Shown here piece after piece: positions 24,289 to 33,732 of a stretch of DNA of 64,000 nucleotides (position 1 is its first letter; every line of letters begins with the position of its first letter). Under the pieces are notes generated by a model. It saw only the letters and a program-made list of their open reading frames with translations. It did not search any database and was not told the DNA's origin. Origin of the DNA: Lachnospiraceae bacterium (GTDB taxonomy: Bacteria > Bacillota > Clostridia > Lachnospirales > Lachnospiraceae); NCBI GenBank assembly GCA_910575555.1, contig CAJTFX010000001.1, positions 1-64,000 on the forward strand, written 5' to 3'. The position numbers were made by a program, and so were the translations under genes.

Positions 24289-27207
24289 CTAAAGATTCTT
24301 CAGCTCCAGAAACAGTTCTTTTTCTTCTTTCAGTTTCTCTTCATTTCCAATCACGCAGAATGCGTTTTCTTTCAAAATTGCCCTTACAATGCCGGACAGG
24401 CTTCGGATATCCTCCTGCGTAGCCTTTAGAATTTCCTCCCGCTCTTTCTGAAGCGTTTCTTCTGTGATTCCTGTAAGGTAAGCCGTGGCGCTTCTTCCCG
24501 TTTTTCCTGCCGGCGTCAGCGGTGCGTCCACGCTGCTGAAGGTTCCTAAAATATAGCCGGTCATCTCCTTCTCCGTTGCCTGGAACTGATCTAAATATTC
24601 CGGAATCCCTTCATAAACTTCGTTGGTTTTTGACAAATTGGGGTCCCGGTAGGAGGTAAAATAGCCGTCACCTCTTCTGGTAAACCCGCTCATGCAGCCG
24701 TAAGCCCCGCCCTTTACCCGGATGTTAAGCCAAAGGTAATCATAGCTTAAAAGGACTTTCAGTATCCGCAGAGTTCCCGTATATTCATATCCTGCCCGCT
24801 TAAAATTCCCGGCCCTGGAAACATACTGCACCTGAGACGCATCCAGAAAGCCTTCGTTTTTCTTTTCCAGGGAAATGGAAGGCTCTGATTTTTCCGGTAT
24901 CTGTTCCGAAAGGACTGCTTTGACAGCGGGAAGCTCCTGTTCCAATGCTTCCATTCCTTCCGGTTCTGCGCCGATGCTGATCATCAGATTGTCTCTGCGG
25001 AAAATAAACGGCATCAGGGCTTCCAGTTTTTTGCTGATGAAATCTTTTTTCTCAGAAAAATGCTCTTCCAGATCTTTCACTAACTGATAAAATTCAATTC
25101 CCTGAATCATATCGGTATAGCGGGCGCTTTCTGAAAAATAAGACATGGCCCGTATGGAGGATACAGAATGCCCGTTGGAGCTTAAAGATATCTGCAGTCT
25201 GGATTTTAACTGGGCTAAAATCTCATAGAGCCGTTCGTGTCTGCGGAAATTGCTGCCGGAGAGAATCTCCCGGACAATCTCAGCGGTTTTTGGAATCTCA
25301 TGGTACAGGGTTTTTATTTTTATCTCATATTTCAGGAGAATGCGGTTTTCCCGGGCATGGGGATAAATGCCGATTTCACTGAAAATGCCTCCGGTATGGA
25401 GATTAATTTCATTGGCAAGCTCCTGAAAACTGTGGGAAGCGGTGTCCACATAGCCAAGCACAGACTTTAAAATGCCAAGCCATGGAATATCCTCTCTGGC
25501 AATTTCACCCACATCAAAAAGCAGGCTGAAGTACGCAATTCCGTTGGTGTCAATATCATGGCACAGCATCAGGGTATCATCGGTTCTGTGTTCCCGGATA
25601 TATAATTTTTCTCCGGTCTTTTTGATATCCTCCCTGGAAAGCATGGGGATTGTGTCCAGAGCCTCCGGCGCAGAAGGCTCCTCCTGATATTGTTTCAGAT
25701 GATGAGTAAAATCAACTACCGCCTGCTGTTCCTCTAAAGACAGAGAAGCTTTGTACTCTGCTAATTTTTTCGCCAGCTCCTCTTCTCTTTTTGCATTCAG
25801 CCCGTATTCCGGCTTTGCCAGGACCACAGAGGCATGAGGATTTTCCAGAAAATATTTCTGAAGCAACTGCTCAAAATATCCCGTTTCTGTCTGGGATTTT
25901 AAAAATTCAATAATTTCCAGTTCCTCCAGGTGTAAAAACGGCTGATTTTCATCGTAAATCCAACTGTCCAGACACTTGATTCCCAGAAGGAGCCCTTTGG
26001 GGAAGGAACCGTAATCGGCCTCCCTGTACCGGAATTCGAAACTGTTGATCCCGGCCATAAGTGATTTCCGGTTAATGCCCTGGCTTACCTGATCCTTCAG
26101 CACCTTTTGGATGATATTCAAAAATTCTTCTTTCCGTTCCGGATTGCTGTTTTTTACGATGATAGAAAACAGGGGCTGCAGGCTGCTGCAGTCAAAGGAG
26201 GCCATAATGTCCTTGCCGATTCCGGCGTCTAAAAGAGCCTGCTTTAAGGGAGCCCCCGGCGCGCTGAGCAGTGCGTAATCCAGAATGTCAAAGGCTACGT
26301 ACAGTGTTTTGTCCAAAATGGTTTCAATGCTCACATTATAAGACAGATAAGTGTTGTCTTTTAATTCCTCGCCGCTGGCTATATGATAGGGTATGACAAG
26401 TTCCCTGGGCTGTTGGAAGGGCTTCTGGATTTTTATCTCAGAATCTACGGAAATCCTGTCGTATTTGCTGAGATATTCCCGGTCAATCCAGTTTAATTTT
26501 TCCTCCATATCCATATCCCCGTAAAGATAAAAATAAGAATTGCAGGGATGGTAATATTTCTGGTGGAATGCCAGAAATTGTTCATAAGTCAGCTCCGGAA
26601 TATTTTCCGGATTTCCGCCGGATTCAAAGGCATAGGAGGTATCAGGATAAAGGCTGTTTAAAATCTCCCGCTCCAACACGCCGTCAGGGGAGGAAAAAGC
26701 GCCTTTCATTTCATTGTATACTACTCCATTGATGGTAAGGGGCGCGTCCAGGCTTTCCATTTCATAGTGCCATCCCTCCTGGCAGAAAATTTCCCTGCAT
26801 TTGTAAATATTGGGATGAAAAACCGCGTCCAGATAGACTTCCATTAAATTCTGAAAATCCTTGTCATTGCAGCTTGCAAGGGGATAAATTGTTTTATCCG
26901 GATATGTCATGGCATTCAAAAATGTATTCAGAGAGCTTTTGGCCAGCTCCACAAAAGGATCTTTCACCGGATATTTCTCGGAACCGCACAATACGGAGTG
27001 TTCTAAAATATGGGCCGCCCCGGTGCTGTCTAAAGACGGAGTGCGGAATCCCACATAAAATACCTTGTTGTCGTCCTCATTGGAAATCAGGCAGATTCTG
27101 GCCCCGCTCTTTTTATGCTTCAGCAGGAAACCTTCGGACTTGATGTCCTCTAAGTGCTTCTCTTCCAACAATTCATACGCGCTACAGTTTTTCAGATTCA
27201 TTTTCAT
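24289..27207 (-). CDS. M16C metallopeptidase (presequence protease/PreP-like)
   Basis: A 972-residue inverzincin of the M16C subfamily, cutting short unfolded peptides inside a closing chamber. The zinc motif HILEH appears near residue 70 (AAHILEHSVLCGSEKYPVKDPF) with the downstream Glu expected in the NxxxGxxxE helix region. The C-terminal half carries the M16C-associated domain and the substrate-binding segment RVKGGAYGCMS. The ATG follows AAAGGAAC. It lies between mscS and era. Cytoplasmic location is inferred from the lack of a signal peptide. Confidence 0.92.
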   Translation of the reverse strand: MKMNLKNCSAYELLEEKHLEDIKSEGFLLKHKKSGARICLISNEDDNKVFYVGFRTPSLDSTGAAHILEHSVLCGSEKYPVKDPFVELAKSSLNTFLNAMTYPDKTIYPLASCNDKDFQNLMEVYLDAVFHPNIYKCREIFCQEGWHYEMESLDAPLTINGVVYNEMKGAFSSPDGVLEREILNSLYPDTSYAFESGGNPENIPELTYEQFLAFHQKYYHPCNSYFYLYGDMDMEEKLNWIDREYLSKYDRISVDSEIKIQKPFQQPRELVIPYHIASGEELKDNTYLSYNVSIETILDKTLYVAFDILDYALLSAPGAPLKQALLDAGIGKDIMASFDCSSLQPLFSIIVKNSNPERKEEFLNIIQKVLKDQVSQGINRKSLMAGINSFEFRYREADYGSFPKGLLLGIKCLDSWIYDENQPFLHLEELEIIEFLKSQTETGYFEQLLQKYFLENPHASVVLAKPEYGLNAKREEELAKKLAEYKASLSLEEQQAVVDFTHHLKQYQEEPSAPEALDTIPMLSREDIKKTGEKLYIREHRTDDTLMLCHDIDTNGIAYFSLLFDVGEIAREDIPWLGILKSVLGYVDTASHSFQELANEINLHTGGIFSEIGIYPHARENRILLKYEIKIKTLYHEIPKTAEIVREILSGSNFRRHERLYEILAQLKSRLQISLSSNGHSVSSIRAMSYFSESARYTDMIQGIEFYQLVKDLEEHFSEKKDFISKKLEALMPFIFRRDNLMISIGAEPEGMEALEQELPAVKAVLSEQIPEKSEPSISLEKKNEGFLDASQVQYVSRAGNFKRAGYEYTGTLRILKVLLSYDYLWLNIRVKGGAYGCMSGFTRRGDGYFTSYRDPNLSKTNEVYEGIPEYLDQFQATEKEMTGYILGTFSSVDAPLTPAGKTGRSATAYLTGITEETLQKEREEILKATQEDIRSLSGIVRAILKENAFCVIGNEEKLKEEKELFLELKNL

Positions 27208-27278
27208 TGTTCCTTTCTGCTTCTTCTTGATTCTATTTTCTGTCTGATATATCTATTCCCCGTTCCAGATAAAGGCCG

Positions 27279-28202
27279 TTACTGTTTCAGTTCCACCGTC
27301 AGATGGTTGTAGGGAATTTCAATCTGATTTTCATCAAAGACCTCTTTGATGCGTTCATTCAGCCGCCATTTTGCCTGCCAGTAATCAGCAGCCGCCACCC
27401 AGAGCCGGCAGCCCAGCCTGACGCTGCTGTCTCCCAGTTCATCCACGAACACCTGCCAGTCCTCTTCTTCCATCCGGGACGGTTCTGACAAAAGAATTTC
27501 TGTCAAAAGCTTTTTGGCGCGGCGGATATCTGTGTCATAGGAAACGCCCACATATACATCCACTCTCCGCCTGTCCTGCTGTGTCACATTGGTCAGACTG
27601 GCATTGGCCAGCGTTCCGTTGGGGATCACCACCGTCCGGTTATCCGGCGTTGACAGCTTGGTGTAAAAAATCATAATTTCTGCCACTGTTCCTTCATTCC
27701 CATGGGTATCTTCCATAATATAGTCCCCCACTTTAAATGGTTTAAACAAGAGAATCAGAACGCCGCCGGCAAAGTTGGACAGGCTGCCTTGAAGGGCCAG
27801 ACCCAGGGCCAGGCCCGCCGAACCCAATACCGCCACGATGGAAGTGGTCTCCATGCCAAGCTCATTAATTACTGCCATTGCCAGAATCAGATACAGTGTA
27901 ATTTTGGCGCAGGAATCCAGAAACTGCTTCACTCCTTCGTCCACTCCGGAACGTTCCAATGCCCGCCGCAAAAGCCTCCGCAGCCACCCAATGATTTTTC
28001 TGCCGATGAAATAAATCAAAACTGCAAGGACAGCCCGGAAGGCAAAATTAACCAGATGCGGAACCAGGTCATCCAGGTAACTTTTCAGAAATCCCGGTTC
28101 TGCAACTTTTTCCAACTGCTGAAGCTCCGCCAGATTGTCTGTGATGGATTCTGCCAGCAGGATTCTCTCTGTCAGATAATTTGCTGTATTTGTCAAAAAC
28201 AT
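27279..28202 (-). CDS. mscS: Small-conductance mechanosensitive channel
   Basis: Opens under membrane tension to release solutes. The 307 residues start at ATG 28202 (MFLTNTANYL) after AAGGAG. The pore helix TM3 is clear (GSAGLALGLALQGSLSNFAGGVL, of which the small-residue face is typical), followed by the conserved FKPFKVGDYI and the beta domain NRTVVIPNG. It is divergent from the HD gene, with AT-rich promoter sequence between. Confidence 0.94.
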   Translation of the reverse strand: MFLTNTANYLTERILLAESITDNLAELQQLEKVAEPGFLKSYLDDLVPHLVNFAFRAVLAVLIYFIGRKIIGWLRRLLRRALERSGVDEGVKQFLDSCAKITLYLILAMAVINELGMETTSIVAVLGSAGLALGLALQGSLSNFAGGVLILLFKPFKVGDYIMEDTHGNEGTVAEIMIFYTKLSTPDNRTVVIPNGTLANASLTNVTQQDRRRVDVYVGVSYDTDIRRAKKLLTEILLSEPSRMEEEDWQVFVDELGDSSVRLGCRLWVAAADYWQAKWRLNERIKEVFDENQIEIPYNHLTVELKQ

Positions 28203-28245
28203 TTCGCTTCTCCTTGTTTCAGGCGCCAGTCTCCATATTGTTCTG

Positions 28246-28274
28246 TTGACACCTGCATATAAATTCACTATAAT
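28246..28274 (+). promoter_or_regulatory. Consensus sigma-A promoter of the HD-domain gene
   Basis: TTGACA and TATAAT, both perfect, are exactly 17 bases apart. The TATAATTATTATA palindrome following it also offers -10 sequence in the mscS direction on the other strand. Confidence 0.85.
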
Positions 28275-28347
28275 TATTATAGTATAATATTTGCGCTGCA
28301 AAGGCAAACAATATTTTCAAATGAAAGATAAAAAGGAGGTAATGTAC

Positions 28348-29619
28348 ATGAGCAGTTCCCAACTAATTAACATCGTAGACGTCATCAGCCATTCGTTCCG
28401 GCATCTTGACCCGCGTCTGATTGATCACGGTGAACGCGTTGCATATATTCTGATGAAAATGCTGACAGATACCAGTTACTACACGAAGCAGGAAAAGCAG
28501 AACATCTTTATGCTGGGGCTGCTTCACGATATCGGCGCCTACAAAGGAGAAGAGATTGACTCCATGCTGAGCTTTGATATGAACGATTCCATGGAGCATT
28601 CTGTGTTTGGATATCTTCTGCTTCAGAATTTCTCTCCTTTATCAGATTATGCAGATATTGTTTTGTATCATCACCACTGCAATGCCCAGTATTATCCGGT
28701 TCCCATCGGCAATTATCACAGAGATATGGCCAAACTGATTTATCTGGCAGACCGGATTGATATTTTCTGCGTGCTGAACAATGCAGAGAAACTGAATTCA
28801 TTTTTAGGCAGATACAGTGAAGCTGTATTTCCGGACGCCGGAATCCGCTGGTTTTATGAAGCGGATAAGAAATATCGGATTTTGGAACATCTGCAGAACA
28901 AAACATACCAGGAAGAAGTTGCCTCCTATACCAAAGAACATCTGCTCCTGTCGGAAGAGCAGATACGCAAGTACCTGATGACTTTTATTTTTTCAGTGGA
29001 TTTCCGGAATGAATATACAGCGCTCCACACCAGTTATGCCGTGTATTTAACGGAAAATCTGTCCCATACGCTGCATTTGCCCGACGCATCTGCCAAGACG
29101 GTACAGCTTGCCGCCATGCTGCACAATATCGGAAAAGTGGCGCTGTCCTCGGACCTGGCCAGTGCGGATGATTATGACTGCTACCTAAAAGAATTATATC
29201 AGAATTCCACCATGGACGTGACCAGAAAAATACTGTCCGATACGGTAGACGCTCAGATTTTGAAGATTATCACAGAATCCTTCCAGATTATAAAATGCTG
29301 GTCCAGAAACGAGCCTCTCACGTTCACTCCCTCCCCGGCAGGAGAGATTGTGGCCCTTTCTTATTTTATCAGCAATATGATGATTCCGGGCGGGCATATT
29401 TCCTATCGTCCGAACCTGGCTGATTTTTTAAAAGAACGATATAAGAGCTGCAATATGGACAGTACCATCCTGATGACGTTGGAAAAATATTTTCCGCAGA
29501 TTATGGAACAGACCAGGGTCTCCTGTGAATCCATGTTCCGTATTTATCATCATGTGATGGATGAATTTCACTATCTGAATACGATACTGCTTCATTACAA
29601 TACAAAGTACCGGCAGTAA
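28348..29619 (+). CDS. Tandem HD-domain protein (HD-GYP-like)
   Basis: A 423-residue cytoplasmic protein starting at MSSSQL, eight bases after AAGGAGG. The first HD domain has HGERVAYIL and LLHDIGAYKGEE, then HSVFGYLLL and YHHHC, all consistent with a metal-binding phosphohydrolase of the HD-GYP/RpfG kind. The second repeat has HTSYAVYLTENL and MLHNIGKVAL, with Asn in place of the metal Asp, so it is probably inactive. HD-GYP proteins often degrade cyclic di-nucleotides; the substrate here is not known. It is the only gene of its strand in this part, with its own promoter and terminator. Confidence 0.8.
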   Translation: MSSSQLINIVDVISHSFRHLDPRLIDHGERVAYILMKMLTDTSYYTKQEKQNIFMLGLLHDIGAYKGEEIDSMLSFDMNDSMEHSVFGYLLLQNFSPLSDYADIVLYHHHCNAQYYPVPIGNYHRDMAKLIYLADRIDIFCVLNNAEKLNSFLGRYSEAVFPDAGIRWFYEADKKYRILEHLQNKTYQEEVASYTKEHLLLSEEQIRKYLMTFIFSVDFRNEYTALHTSYAVYLTENLSHTLHLPDASAKTVQLAAMLHNIGKVALSSDLASADDYDCYLKELYQNSTMDVTRKILSDTVDAQILKIITESFQIIKCWSRNEPLTFTPSPAGEIVALSYFISNMMIPGGHISYRPNLADFLKERYKSCNMDSTILMTLEKYFPQIMEQTRVSCESMFRIYHHVMDEFHYLNTILLHYNTKYRQ

Positions 29620-29624
29620 TGAGA

Positions 29625-29680
29625 ACAGGAGGAAACTGACTGTGAAACACAGACGTTTCCCCCTGTAATTTTATTATTTT
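29625..29680 (+). terminator. Terminator of the HD-domain gene
   Basis: ACAGGAGGAAAC pairs with GTTTCCCCCTGT (one mismatch) and the loop holds CTGTG/CACAG; AATTTTATTATTTT follows. It also faces the 3' end of serA. Confidence 0.75.
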
Positions 29681-30837
29681 ACAATTCTGACTTTCAATAC
29701 GCTGTCAATCTTTTTCAGCTGCTCCACAGCCGCTTCCGTTACCGGAGAATCAATATCCAGAAGGGAATAGGCAAAATCGCCCCGGCTCTTATTGGTCATA
29801 TCGGAAATATTGATATTGTTCTCTCCCATAACGGCAGTGTATTTTCCGATAATGCCCTTGACATTTTTGTGAAGAATAGCCACCCGGCCTGCCCCGGAGC
29901 AGACACCCATGTCACAGTTGGGGTAATTGACGGAATTGCGGATATTTCCGTTTTCCAAAAAATCCCTGACTTCCTGTACAGCCATTACTGCACAGTTATC
30001 TTCAGATTCTTCCGTGGACGCGCCCAAATGGGGAATCAGGATACATCCTTCCTGTCCTGCAGTGGCGCTGTTGGGGAAATCGGAAACATATTTCTTTACT
30101 TTTCCTTCTTTGATGGCCGCTAAGATTGCTTCCTCGTCCACCAGTAAATCCCTTGCAAAGTTCAGTATCACAACGCCTTCTTTCATCTGCGCGAAGGCTT
30201 CTTTGTTCAGCATCTTTTTCGTGCTCTCAAGCAGCGGAACATGGATCGTAATATAATCGCATTCCCGGTAAATGTCTTCCACATTGCTGATATGTTTGAC
30301 ATTCCTAGACAGGCTCCAGGCCGCATTGACCGAAATAAAGGGATCGTAGCCGTATACTTCCATCCCCAGATGGGTAGCGGCATTGGCCACCTTGACGCCG
30401 ATTGCGCCCAGGCCGATAACGCCTAATTTCTTACCTGCGATTTCGCATCCTGCAAAGGCTTTTTTGGCTTTTTCCACATCCTTGCTGATGGTTTCGCTTT
30501 CTTTATTTTCCAGTACCCAGTTAATTCCTCCGGTGATGTCCCGGGAAGCCAGAAGCATTCCTGCAAAAACCAGTTCTTTGACGCCGTTTGCATTGGCTCC
30601 GGGTGTATTGAATACCACAATTCCCTGCTCTGCGCATTTTTCCAGGGGAATATTGTTCACGCCGGCGCCTGCCCGGGCAACGGCGCAGAGCCCTTCCGGA
30701 AATTCCATGTCATGCATGGCTGCGCTTCTCACCAGGACAGCCTGGGCTTCGTTGATGTTTTCGGTTTTTTTATACTCCTGGCTGAATAAATCCAGTCCCA
30801 CATTGGCAATGGGATTTAAGCAATGATATTGGAACAT
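29674..30837 (-). CDS. serA: D-3-phosphoglycerate dehydrogenase
   Basis: First step of serine synthesis, oxidising 3-phosphoglycerate with NAD. The 387 residues start at ATG 30837 (MFQYHCLNPIA) after GAGGAG, two bases past the serC stop. The NAD-binding Rossmann motif is LGVIGLGAIGVKVANAA; catalytic residues lie in NFARDLL (Arg), the EEAI Glu region and HLGASTEES (His). The last 70 residues form an ACT domain (MGENNINISDMTNKS), suggesting serine feedback as in other SerA proteins. It forms an operon with serC. Confidence 0.95.
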   Translation of the reverse strand: MFQYHCLNPIANVGLDLFSQEYKKTENINEAQAVLVRSAAMHDMEFPEGLCAVARAGAGVNNIPLEKCAEQGIVVFNTPGANANGVKELVFAGMLLASRDITGGINWVLENKESETISKDVEKAKKAFAGCEIAGKKLGVIGLGAIGVKVANAATHLGMEVYGYDPFISVNAAWSLSRNVKHISNVEDIYRECDYITIHVPLLESTKKMLNKEAFAQMKEGVVILNFARDLLVDEEAILAAIKEGKVKKYVSDFPNSATAGQEGCILIPHLGASTEESEDNCAVMAVQEVRDFLENGNIRNSVNYPNCDMGVCSGAGRVAILHKNVKGIIGKYTAVMGENNINISDMTNKSRGDFAYSLLDIDSPVTEAAVEQLKKIDSVLKVRIVK

Positions 30838-30838
30838 T

Positions 30839-31918
30839 TTAATTCTCCTCTTCAAATTTTTTCATAAAGGCCACTAATTTCTCCACGCCTTCTTTCGGCA
30901 TGGCATTATAAATACTTGCCCGCATTCCGCCTACGGTTCTGTGGCCCTTTAAGTTTACAAATCCTGCAGCCTCCGCCTCTTTTACAAATTTAGCGTCCAG
31001 CTCCTTGTCTCCTGTGACAAAGGGTACGTTCATCAGGGATCTGTCCTGTTTTCTTACGGTTCCCCGGAACATTTTGCTTTCGTCCAGGAAATCATACAGA
31101 ATTTTGGCTTTTTCCTCATTGCGCTGCTTCACAGCCTCTAAACCGCCCATTTTTTTCAGCCATTGGAATACTTTTCCGCAGATGTAAATGCCGTAAGCCG
31201 GCGGTGTATTGTAAAGGGATTCCGCGTCTGCATGGGTTTTGTATTTCAGCATGGTAGGCGTGCCGGGCAATGTATCATCGGTGATCAAATCTTCCCGGAT
31301 AATGACAATTACCACGCCTGCAGGGCCGATATTTTTCTGAACGCCGCCATAGATAATGCCGTATTTGGATACATCCACCGGCTCAGATAAGAAACAGGAG
31401 GACACGTCTGCCACCAGCGTATGGCCTTTGGTATTGGGCAGCGTTTGAAACTTTGTTCCGTAAATTGTATTGTTTTCACAGATATAGACATAATCTGCAT
31501 CCTCTGGAATATCCAGATCAGAGCAGTCCGGAATATAGGAAAAAGTCTCATTCTCAGAGGAAGCCACTTTTACTGCCTCTCCGTAAATCTGCGCCTCCTG
31601 AAATGCCTTTTTCGCCCACTGGCCGGTTACGATGTAAGCGGCTTTTTTATGTTTCATCAGATTCATGGGGATCATGGCAAACTGCTGGGAAGCTCCTCCC
31701 TGCAAAAACAGTACTTTATAGTTATCGGGAATATTCATCAGTTCCCGCAAATCAGCTTCTGCTGTTTTGATGATGCTGTCATATACCTTGGAGCGGTGGC
31801 TCATTTCCATTACGGACATGCCGCTGCCCTGATAATCCAGCATTTCATCTGCCGCCTGCTGTAAAACCTCCTCCGGCAGAACCGCCGGTCCTGCGGAAAA
31901 ATTGTAAACTCTGCTCAT
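30839..31918 (-). CDS. serC: Phosphoserine aminotransferase
   Basis: Transaminates 3-phosphohydroxypyruvate to phosphoserine with PLP. It starts at ATG 31918 (MSRVYNFSAGPAVLP) after GAGGAGG and has 359 residues, the usual length. The N-terminal FSAGPAVLP, LFLQGGASQQFAMIP, and YGGVQKNIGPAG with the PLP Lys are typical. serB is not in the window. Confidence 0.97.
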   Translation of the reverse strand: MSRVYNFSAGPAVLPEEVLQQAADEMLDYQGSGMSVMEMSHRSKVYDSIIKTAEADLRELMNIPDNYKVLFLQGGASQQFAMIPMNLMKHKKAAYIVTGQWAKKAFQEAQIYGEAVKVASSENETFSYIPDCSDLDIPEDADYVYICENNTIYGTKFQTLPNTKGHTLVADVSSCFLSEPVDVSKYGIIYGGVQKNIGPAGVVIVIIREDLITDDTLPGTPTMLKYKTHADAESLYNTPPAYGIYICGKVFQWLKKMGGLEAVKQRNEEKAKILYDFLDESKMFRGTVRKQDRSLMNVPFVTGDKELDAKFVKEAEAAGFVNLKGHRTVGGMRASIYNAMPKEGVEKLVAFMKKFEEEN

Positions 31919-32005
31919 TGTTTTCCTCCTCTTTCTTACCTGCACAATTCTTTCTATGTCAATAGTAACATTTCACAGTTTTAAGCCTCTGTGCGTGTAT
32001 TGCTT

Positions 32006-33685
32006 TCAGCTCTGCTTCATATCTCCTTCATCAAATGCCTCGCTGATGGCAGCTCCGGGCGCCACCATGGGCCACACCTTGTCGTCGCTGTCAATGATAC
32101 AGTCAATGACTGCGGGCATCTCACAGGCGAGAGCCTTCGCAAAAGCTTCTGCAAATTCTTCTCTGGTGGAAGCGCGGTATGCCTTCGCGCCCATGGCTTC
32201 CGCCAGTTTCACAAAATCCACACTGTCATTTAAAACGGTGGCTGAATAATGCTGTTCATAAAATAAAGTCTGCCACTGACGCACCATGCCCAATACATGG
32301 TTATTGACCACTACCTGTATCAAAGGAAGCTTCTGCCGCACTGCCGTGGCAATTTCATTCATATTCATGCGGAAACAGCCGTCCCCGGCAATGTTTATCA
32401 CCTGTTTCCCCGGATTGGCAATCTGCGCCCCGATGGCCGCCCCCAGGCCGTAGCCCATGGTTCCAAGCCCTCCGGAGGTAATCAGGGTGCGGGGTTTCTT
32501 GTAACGGTAAAACTGAGCCGCCCACATCTGATGCTGTCCTACTTCAGTTACCATAATGGCGTCGCCTTTGGTCTGCCTGTAAATTTCTTCGATAAGATAA
32601 GGGCCGTTCAGACCGTTTTTCGGATATTTCAAGGGATAGGATTCTTTGTACTCCATAATCTTTGAGATCCATTCCTCATGATTCTGCTGCTCCAAACGCT
32701 GATTTAACCGTATTAAAATTTCTTTGATATCTCCGATGACATGAGCGTCGGTGACGATATTTTTATTGATTTCCGCCGGGTCCACATCAAATTGAAGAAT
32801 TTTGGCATGTCTGGCAAATTTTCTGGCATTTCCGGTCACCCGGTCACTGAATCTTACGCCGACTGCAATCAGCAAATCACATTCGCTGACGCCGTAATTG
32901 GAGGTTTTTGTTCCATGCATCCCAAGCATTCCCGTGTATAAGCTGTGGTTTCCGTCAAAGGCCCCTTTTCCCATCAGGGAATCGGTAACCGGCGTTTGTA
33001 CTTTTTCTACAAATTTCAAAAGCTCCTGACTGGCTTCGGAAATCACGGCGCCTCCTCCTACAAACAGATAAGGCTTTTTGGACCTGCGGATCATATCCAC
33101 CGCCTGGTTCAAGGCTTCTTCTGTAATGTTCTCGCAGCACCGTTTCTCCGGCTGAATTGTAACCGGGTGAAATTCTGTCTGATTGGCAGTGACATCCTTT
33201 GGGATATCCACCAGAACCGGCCCCGGCCGGCCCCGGCCGGCAATCCGAAAGGCCCTGCGGATGGTATCGGCCAGTTTTTCTACTTCCTTTACAATAAAGT
33301 TATGCTTGGTAATGGGCGTTGTGATTCCCGCAATGTCAATTTCCTGAAAACTGTCTTTTCCGAGCAGCGGAACTGTAACATTACAGGTAATGGCTACCAT
33401 GGGAACGGAATCCATATAGGCTGTGGCAATTCCGGTTACCAGATTGGTGGCTCCCGGCCCTGAAGTTGCCAGGCACACGCCCACTTTTCCGGTGGAGCGG
33501 GCATATCCGTCGGCCGCATGGCTTGCGCCCTGTTCGTGGGAGGTCAGAACATGTTTTATCTCATGTCTGTGTTTATATAATTCATCATACACATTTAAAA
33601 TGGCTCCTCCCGGATAACCAAAGACAGTATCCACACCTTGCTCTTTCAGACATTCTATCACAATCTGTGCTCCTGTCAGCTGCAT
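32006..33685 (-). CDS. ilvB: Acetolactate synthase large subunit
   Basis: Condenses pyruvate to acetolactate (or forms acetohydroxybutyrate) for branched-chain amino acids. The 559 residues have FGYPGGAIL, the catalytic Glu in TSHEQGASHAADGYA, GKVGVCLATSGPGATN, and the ThDP-binding GDGCFRMNMNE. No ilvN regulatory subunit is adjacent, so either it lies elsewhere or this copy works without one. leuB is directly upstream on the same strand, 47 bases away. Confidence 0.95.
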   Translation of the reverse strand: MQLTGAQIVIECLKEQGVDTVFGYPGGAILNVYDELYKHRHEIKHVLTSHEQGASHAADGYARSTGKVGVCLATSGPGATNLVTGIATAYMDSVPMVAITCNVTVPLLGKDSFQEIDIAGITTPITKHNFIVKEVEKLADTIRRAFRIAGRGRPGPVLVDIPKDVTANQTEFHPVTIQPEKRCCENITEEALNQAVDMIRRSKKPYLFVGGGAVISEASQELLKFVEKVQTPVTDSLMGKGAFDGNHSLYTGMLGMHGTKTSNYGVSECDLLIAVGVRFSDRVTGNARKFARHAKILQFDVDPAEINKNIVTDAHVIGDIKEILIRLNQRLEQQNHEEWISKIMEYKESYPLKYPKNGLNGPYLIEEIYRQTKGDAIMVTEVGQHQMWAAQFYRYKKPRTLITSGGLGTMGYGLGAAIGAQIANPGKQVINIAGDGCFRMNMNEIATAVRQKLPLIQVVVNNHVLGMVRQWQTLFYEQHYSATVLNDSVDFVKLAEAMGAKAYRASTREEFAEAFAKALACEMPAVIDCIIDSDDKVWPMVAPGAAISEAFDEGDMKQS

Positions 33686-33732
33686 ATTTTCCTCTCTTTC
33701 CGGGCAGACGGACGCCGCCGTCTCCCTTCCTG

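Noticed and set aside
31933-31962. TTGACA and TAAGAA before serC as a promoter
   Set aside because: The start of such a transcript would fall within the ribosome binding site of serC, and the spacer is 18; co-transcription is more likely.
33220-33244. GGCCGG-rich repeat inside ilvB as a mobile or regulatory repeat
   Set aside because: It encodes the normal GRGRPGP segment of acetolactate synthase.
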